Source of the DNA: JBARCX01 sp049794535
Lineage (GTDB): Bacteria; Pseudomonadota; Gammaproteobacteria; Xanthomonadales; Rhodanobacteraceae
DNA: 9,689 nt
Assembly: GCA_049794535.1 (NCBI GenBank)
Contig: JBARCX010000371.1
Span: 1-9,689, forward strand
Direction: 5' to 3'
Below the pieces are notes generated by a model that searched no databases, was not told the DNA's origin, and was given only the letters and a program-made list of their open reading frames with translations. This document shows, piece by piece, positions 6,562-9,689 of this stretch. Within the stretch, counting starts at the first letter, position 1; every line of letters starts with the position of its first letter. Made by a program: the position numbers and the translations under genes.

Positions 6562-7266
6562 ATGCAGACCGCCAACGTCAGTCACGACGAAATCGCCCGC
6601 TTTGGCAAACTGGCCTCGCGCTGGTGGGATCCGGACGGTGAATCACGCCCGCTGCATGATCTCAACCCTGTACGCGCGGCCTATGTCGCTGCGCGGGTGG
6701 ATCTACCTAACGCCAAGGTGGCCGATGTCGGCTGCGGTGGTGGCCTACTTAGTGAGGCGCTGGCACGTGCAGGTGCGCAGGTCACCGGCATCGATCTTGG
6801 TGAAAAGGTCATCGAGATCGCCAAGTTGCATCTGCACGAATCGAATCTCAACGTTGATTACCGCGTGCAGTCCTCGGCCGAATTGGCGGTCACACAGCCG
6901 GAACATTTCGACGCGGTGTGCTGCATGGAGCTGATCGAGCATGTGCCCGACCCGGCTGCGTTGGTGGCGGATCTCGCCGCCATGGTAAAGCCGGGTGGGC
7001 GAGTCTTCATGTCTACGCTCAATCGCACGCCGGCCGCATTTGGCGCGGCGATTCTCGGCGCCGAATACATCATGGGCATGCTGCCCCGAGGCACCCATCA
7101 CTACGCGCAATTTCTGAAACCGTCTGAGCTGGGTCGTCTGCTGCGTCGCGCAGGGCTTGAGCTGGAGGATGTTTCCGGCCTGGGTTACAACCCGCTCAAT
7201 CGCAAGGCATGGTTGAGTCGCATCACTGCGGTCAATTACGTGCTTTGCGCCAGGAAGTCTGTGTGA
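6562..7266 (+). CDS. ubiG: Ubiquinone biosynthesis O-methyltransferase UbiG
   Basis: UbiG performs both SAM-dependent O-methylations of ubiquinone synthesis, acting with the membrane-associated Ubi complex. With this start the product has 234 residues (E. coli 240). It contains the family N-terminus EIARFGKLASRWWDPDGE, SAM motif I DVGCGGGLL (55-63), the acidic residue Asp78 after strand 2, MELIEHVPDP (122-131), VKPGGRVFMSTLNR (142-155) and the C-terminal GLGYNPL. An in-frame ATG at 6547 would add five residues, but it has no Shine-Dalgarno, whereas GGAG at 6549-6552 is 9 nt before the ATG at 6562. Its product SAH links it loosely to the SAH/MTA deaminase two genes upstream. The TGA overlaps a GTG that could begin a small ORF. 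Identity is firm. Confidence 0.95.
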   Translation: MQTANVSHDEIARFGKLASRWWDPDGESRPLHDLNPVRAAYVAARVDLPNAKVADVGCGGGLLSEALARAGAQVTGIDLGEKVIEIAKLHLHESNLNVDYRVQSSAELAVTQPEHFDAVCCMELIEHVPDPAALVADLAAMVKPGGRVFMSTLNRTPAAFGAAILGAEYIMGMLPRGTHHYAQFLKPSELGRLLRRAGLELEDVSGLGYNPLNRKAWLSRITAVNYVLCARKSV

Positions 7267-7403
7267 AATTGACGCCTGTTCGTGTCGTTTTTGCCGCTTT
7301 GGCGTTAGCTCGTCGCGTGGCTGCTGAAGGCAGTCCATGGCGGCAACGTGTCATGCCCTCTGATTACCATTTAGCGATAACACCGACCACGAGGAACGCA
7401 TGA
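7263..7403 (+). CDS. Possible 46-codon small ORF between ubiG and mupP
   Basis: A GTG at 7263 overlaps the ubiG stop by 4 nt (GTGA), and AGGAAG at 7252-7257 lies 5 nt ahead of it. The frame runs 46 codons and ends in a TGA (7401-7403) that overlaps the mupP ATG (ATGA). The product begins VKLTPVRVVFAALALARRV, a short basic-hydrophobic start too short for a clear membrane segment, then a polar tail. No family is recognised. Codons late in the frame (TTA, ATA, AGG) are unlike the neighbouring genes and argue for chance. The alternative is a plain 133-nt spacer carrying a mupP leader. The double 4-nt overlap is the only strong point in favour. Confidence 0.25.
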   Translation: MKLTPVRVVFAALALARRVAAEGSPWRQRVMPSDYHLAITPTTRNA

Positions 7404-8077
7404 GCAGACCCCTGCCCGAAAACATCGAAGGCGTGTTGTTTGATCTCGACGGCACCCTGCTCGACAGTGCGGCCGATCTGTATGCCGCGCTGTGTGCGTA
7501 TTGCACGGAAGTTGGCGTTCCGCCATCGCCTTATGCACCAGTACGTGCAGTGGTTTCGCGTGGCAGCCGGGCGATTCTGCGTTGTGCGTTCGACGAAGAC
7601 GATGCCGCGTTGCTGTTGCGTATGCCGCGTTATCTTGAGATCTACGAATCGATGCTGGCGGAACATACACGACCGTTCGACGGCATCGCTGTTGTACTCG
7701 AGGCACTCGAGGCGCAAGGCCTACCGTGGGGCATCGTTACCAACAAACCGGCTTTTCTGACGGAAGAGCTGATTAAGCGCATGGACTGGGATCTGCGTGC
7801 CAGCGCAGTGGTCTGCGGCGATACCTTGCCGGTGAAGAAGCCTGATCCGGCGCCGGTGTTGCTGGCCTGTGAGCACGCTGGGATTGATCCCTCGCGTAGC
7901 GTGTTCGTTGGTGATGACCAGCGTGACGTGGAGGCAGGCCGCGCTGCTGGCCTCTACACGGTGGCGGTGCGTTGGGGCTATCTCGACGGCGGCGATCCGC
8001 TTGAGTGGGGTGCTGACGCTGTCATCGATCACCCGCACCAGATCGCCGACCTGCTTTCGCTCAAGGTTGACGCGTGA
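7400..8077 (+). CDS. mupP: HAD phosphatase, probable N-acetylmuramate 6-phosphate phosphatase MupP
   Basis: This 225-residue HAD-superfamily phosphatase has all four motifs: nucleophile Asp15 and Asp17 in FDLDGTLLD, Thr114 in GIVTNKP, Lys147 in VKKPDP, and Asp172/Asp173 in FVGDDQRD. A helical cap lies between motif I and motif II. Such genes are usually labelled phosphoglycolate phosphatase (gph). The position downstream of ubiG, and stretches such as VTNKPAFLTEELIKRMDW and VRWGYLDGGDPLEWGADAV, resemble Pseudomonas MupP (PA3172, from memory). MupP dephosphorylates MurNAc-6-phosphate in the peptidoglycan recycling route that bypasses de novo UDP-MurNAc synthesis with AmgK and MurU, and thereby affects fosfomycin sensitivity. 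Neither amgK nor murU is in the window, so Gph remains an alternative. GAGGAA at 7391-7396 precedes the ATG. The stop overlaps the next gene by 4 nt. Confidence 0.75.
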   Translation: MSRPLPENIEGVLFDLDGTLLDSAADLYAALCAYCTEVGVPPSPYAPVRAVVSRGSRAILRCAFDEDDAALLLRMPRYLEIYESMLAEHTRPFDGIAVVLEALEAQGLPWGIVTNKPAFLTEELIKRMDWDLRASAVVCGDTLPVKKPDPAPVLLACEHAGIDPSRSVFVGDDQRDVEAGRAAGLYTVAVRWGYLDGGDPLEWGADAVIDHPHQIADLLSLKVDA

Positions 8078-8928
8078 ATCACGAATCTTCGCCACACGGT
8101 GCGCTGCAAAGCTACGTCGACAAGTGGTTGTCGGTGCAGCCGCAGCAGCGCGTTGCGCTGGTGTTTGTTGACCCAAAACAGTACCCCGGTCACATCGCAC
8201 TGGCCGCACTGGAACAAGAGCTGTTATCCGCGGCCTATGGTATCCGCGAGCCACAGGTGGCCGCAGCCAAGCTCAACTGGTGGGCAGAGGAGCTCACTGG
8301 CGCGGCCGCCAGTGGTGGTAGGCATCCGCTGACCCAGGTACTGTTCGACGACGAGCGTGCCCATGCGCTGCCGAACGAACTTTGGTTGGCGCCCGTGCTT
8401 GCCGCGATGGCGCAGCTGGAAGAGGGCACTGCGGTGGATTTCCCTGCCCAGTTGGCAGCTGCCACGCAATTGCATGGCGCTTTGGCGTCGCTGGAAACGG
8501 CATGGTGGTATGGCGCCGAAGCGTCAGCAGAGCGCGCGACGCGGGTCGCAGCCCTGGCGCACCTTCTGTACGCGTTGCGTCGCCTGCAAGACGATGCCGA
8601 GCGCGATCGCTTGCCGTTGCCGATGGCCCGCCTGGCCCGCTATGGCTTGAGCCGCAACCAATTGAGCCAACGCAGCGACGCGCGTGACCAGGCCATCAAG
8701 GCACAGCTGATCGACCTGCAGGCTGCGTGGCGCGAGGCTGCGACGCTATCGGGGCCGCTCAGCGTGTTTCGTGGGCTGGAGTCGCGCCACGACGAACAAT
8801 TGGCGCAACGTGCAGTGAAAACGGCCGATCCGCTCGCTGTGTTACAGCAAGACCCCGCAAGTAATGGGCTGGGCATCACCTTCAGCGCGTGGCGTCATGC
8901 GCGCGCCTGGCGCCAAATGACGGATTGA
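8074..8928 (+). CDS. Squalene/phytoene-synthase-fold protein, Asp motifs degenerate
   Basis: The 284-residue, all-helical product resembles the squalene/phytoene synthase (COG1562-like) fold: KLNWWAEEL (66-74) matches the family's LQWWREE element, followed by GRHPLTQVL (82-90), and by LLYALRRLQDDAERDRLPLP (164-183) where prenyl synthases have their second Asp-rich motif and a YLP-like end. The first DxxxD is not visible where expected (around LAALEQELLSAAYGIREP), and the second lacks its first Asp, with only Asp173/Asp174 left. True prenyl head-to-head condensation is therefore doubtful. It may be closer to the non-catalytic NDUFAF6-type branch, whose mitochondrial member helps assemble complex I. 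The GTG start at 8074 overlaps the mupP stop (GTGA), with AAGG about 8 nt upstream, implying translational coupling. No substrate or partner can be named. Confidence 0.7.
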   Translation: MNHESSPHGALQSYVDKWLSVQPQQRVALVFVDPKQYPGHIALAALEQELLSAAYGIREPQVAAAKLNWWAEELTGAAASGGRHPLTQVLFDDERAHALPNELWLAPVLAAMAQLEEGTAVDFPAQLAAATQLHGALASLETAWWYGAEASAERATRVAALAHLLYALRRLQDDAERDRLPLPMARLARYGLSRNQLSQRSDARDQAIKAQLIDLQAAWREAATLSGPLSVFRGLESRHDEQLAQRAVKTADPLAVLQQDPASNGLGITFSAWRHARAWRQMTD

Positions 8929-8940
8929 AAAACGCAGCGT

Positions 8941-8990
8941 TTCCGGCGTGCGCCTATTGTGAGCGGGGCTGTATGCCCCAAAATCCGGAA
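8941..8990 (+). promoter_or_regulatory. Nested inverted repeats in the folE2 leader region
   Basis: GGGGC (8965-8969) and GCCCC (8975-8979) close a 5-nt loop, and TTCCGG (8941-8946) with CCGGAA (8985-8990) flank it. The structure sits in the 102-bp gap between the phytoene-synthase-like gene and folE2. No U tract follows, so it is a poor terminator. I see neither a clear -35/-10 pair nor a recognisable Zur-type operator here, although folE2 is zinc-regulated in some bacteria. It may be only a weak RNA fold. Confidence 0.25.
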
Positions 8991-9030
8991 GTCTCGCGGG
9001 TATTTATCTGCCCGATTAGTAGGAATCACC

Positions 9031-9689
9031 ATGCATAGCCACGAAAATACCGCTCGCCTAATGCCAGATGTGGCCGCGCAGGCGCAGCCCCACCTCGCCG
9101 GTGCGCTGGACTGGGTGGGTATGGATGGCATCGAGGTGCCAGTGCATTTCGATGCTGGCGACGGCAAAGTGGAGCGCGCTAGCGCGCAGGTGGGCGCTTT
9201 CGTCAATCTCACCCGGCCGGACAAGCGCGGCATTCACATGTCGCGGCTGTATCTGCTGGTAGATCAGTACTTAAGCGCACAGGCCCTGGACGCCGCGATG
9301 CTCGAATCGCTGCTTCGGGCGTTCCTCGATTCGCATAAAGACCTGTCCGACCGCGCGCGCATCAGCATCCGTTTCGAGCAGCTAGTGCGTCGCGCTGCAC
9401 TACGCAGCGCCAACAGCGGTTGGCGTGCCTATCCGGTCTCAATCGAAGCCAATCTGTGTGCGGATGGATTCCAGCTGGAGCTGGGCACCGAGATTGTTTA
9501 TTCCTCGACCTGCCCGGCGTCCGCGGCGCTTTCACGTCAGCTGATCCAGGAACAGTTCGCGAAGGACTTCGATGTCCATCATCCGGTCGATCATGCGGCT
9601 GTGCATGCGTGGCTGGGCAGCGAGCAGGGGATAATCGCTACACCGCATGCGCAACGCAGCGTGGCGCGTTTGCTGGTGCGCTTTAACGT
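9031..9689 (+). CDS. folE2: GTP cyclohydrolase IB FolE2, 3' end cut off
   Basis: FolE2 converts GTP to dihydroneopterin triphosphate, the first step of folate synthesis, as a metal-flexible replacement for zinc-dependent FolE. I translated 219 codons from ATG 9031 with no stop before the window end; the family is about 260-300 residues, so the C-terminus is missing. Family marks are LDWVGMDGIEVPV (27-39), RGIHMSRLY (66-74), Cys161 in STCPASAALS, and His206 in TPHAQRSVARLLVRF. The Cys and His are the expected metal ligands. AGGA at 9021-9024 lies 6 nt before the ATG. It stands 102 bp after the previous gene, so it may be a separate transcription unit. Whether the genome also has FolE cannot be seen here. 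Confidence 0.93.
   Translation, partial: MHSHENTARLMPDVAAQAQPHLAGALDWVGMDGIEVPVHFDAGDGKVERASAQVGAFVNLTRPDKRGIHMSRLYLLVDQYLSAQALDAAMLESLLRAFLDSHKDLSDRARISIRFEQLVRRAALRSANSGWRAYPVSIEANLCADGFQLELGTEIVYSSTCPASAALSRQLIQEQFAKDFDVHHPVDHAAVHAWLGSEQGIIATPHAQRSVARLLVRFN

Overview
The window is an ordinary, gene-dense chromosomal segment of a GC-rich gammaproteobacterium. It most likely comes from the Xanthomonadales/Lysobacterales (Rhodanobacteraceae or Xanthomonadaceae). I base this on the protein sequences and on the combination of a FimX-like c-di-GMP receptor, an EpmB/EF-P pair carrying the beta-lysylation site, FolE2, and the order mtaD - YciI-like - ubiG - HAD phosphatase. I see no insertion sequences, phage genes, CRISPR arrays, tRNA or rRNA genes. 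The lineage call is inference, because no database search was possible.

Layout. (1) 1-808, plus strand: the 3' end of trmD and complete rplS, which is the tail of the classical rpsP-rimM-trmD-rplS operon. It closes with a strong hairpin that also serves the convergent gene. (2) 863-4081, minus strand: epmB (EF-P lysine 2,3-aminomutase) followed by fimX, whose REC, PAS, GGDEF and EAL domains look enzymatically dead. (3) 4170-4751, plus strand: efp, divergent from its modifying enzyme epmB across an 88-bp intergenic region. It is followed by an unusual cluster of three ATCGATYACC copies and a terminator-like hairpin. (4) 4906-8928, plus strand: a compact run of mtaD-family deaminase, YciI-like protein, ubiG, a possible 46-codon small ORF, a HAD phosphatase best read as MupP, and a squalene/phytoene-synthase-fold protein without the usual Asp motifs. 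Several junctions overlap by 4 nt. (5) 9031-9689, plus strand: folE2, cut off by the window end.

How the genes work together. trmD/rplS and epmB/efp are translation functions. EpmB isomerises lysine so that EF-P Lys34 can be beta-lysylated by EpmA, which is not in the window. FimX would link c-di-GMP to type IV pili. The mtaD-ubiG-mupP block combines methylthioadenosine/SAH salvage, ubiquinone O-methylation and peptidoglycan recycling; its shared theme may be SAM by-product handling for mtaD and ubiG.

I did not find a convincing undescribed defence or mobile system. The observations most worth a second look are the ATCGATYACC cluster behind efp, the small ORF that tiles exactly between ubiG and mupP, and the degenerate phytoene-synthase-like protein translationally coupled to mupP.
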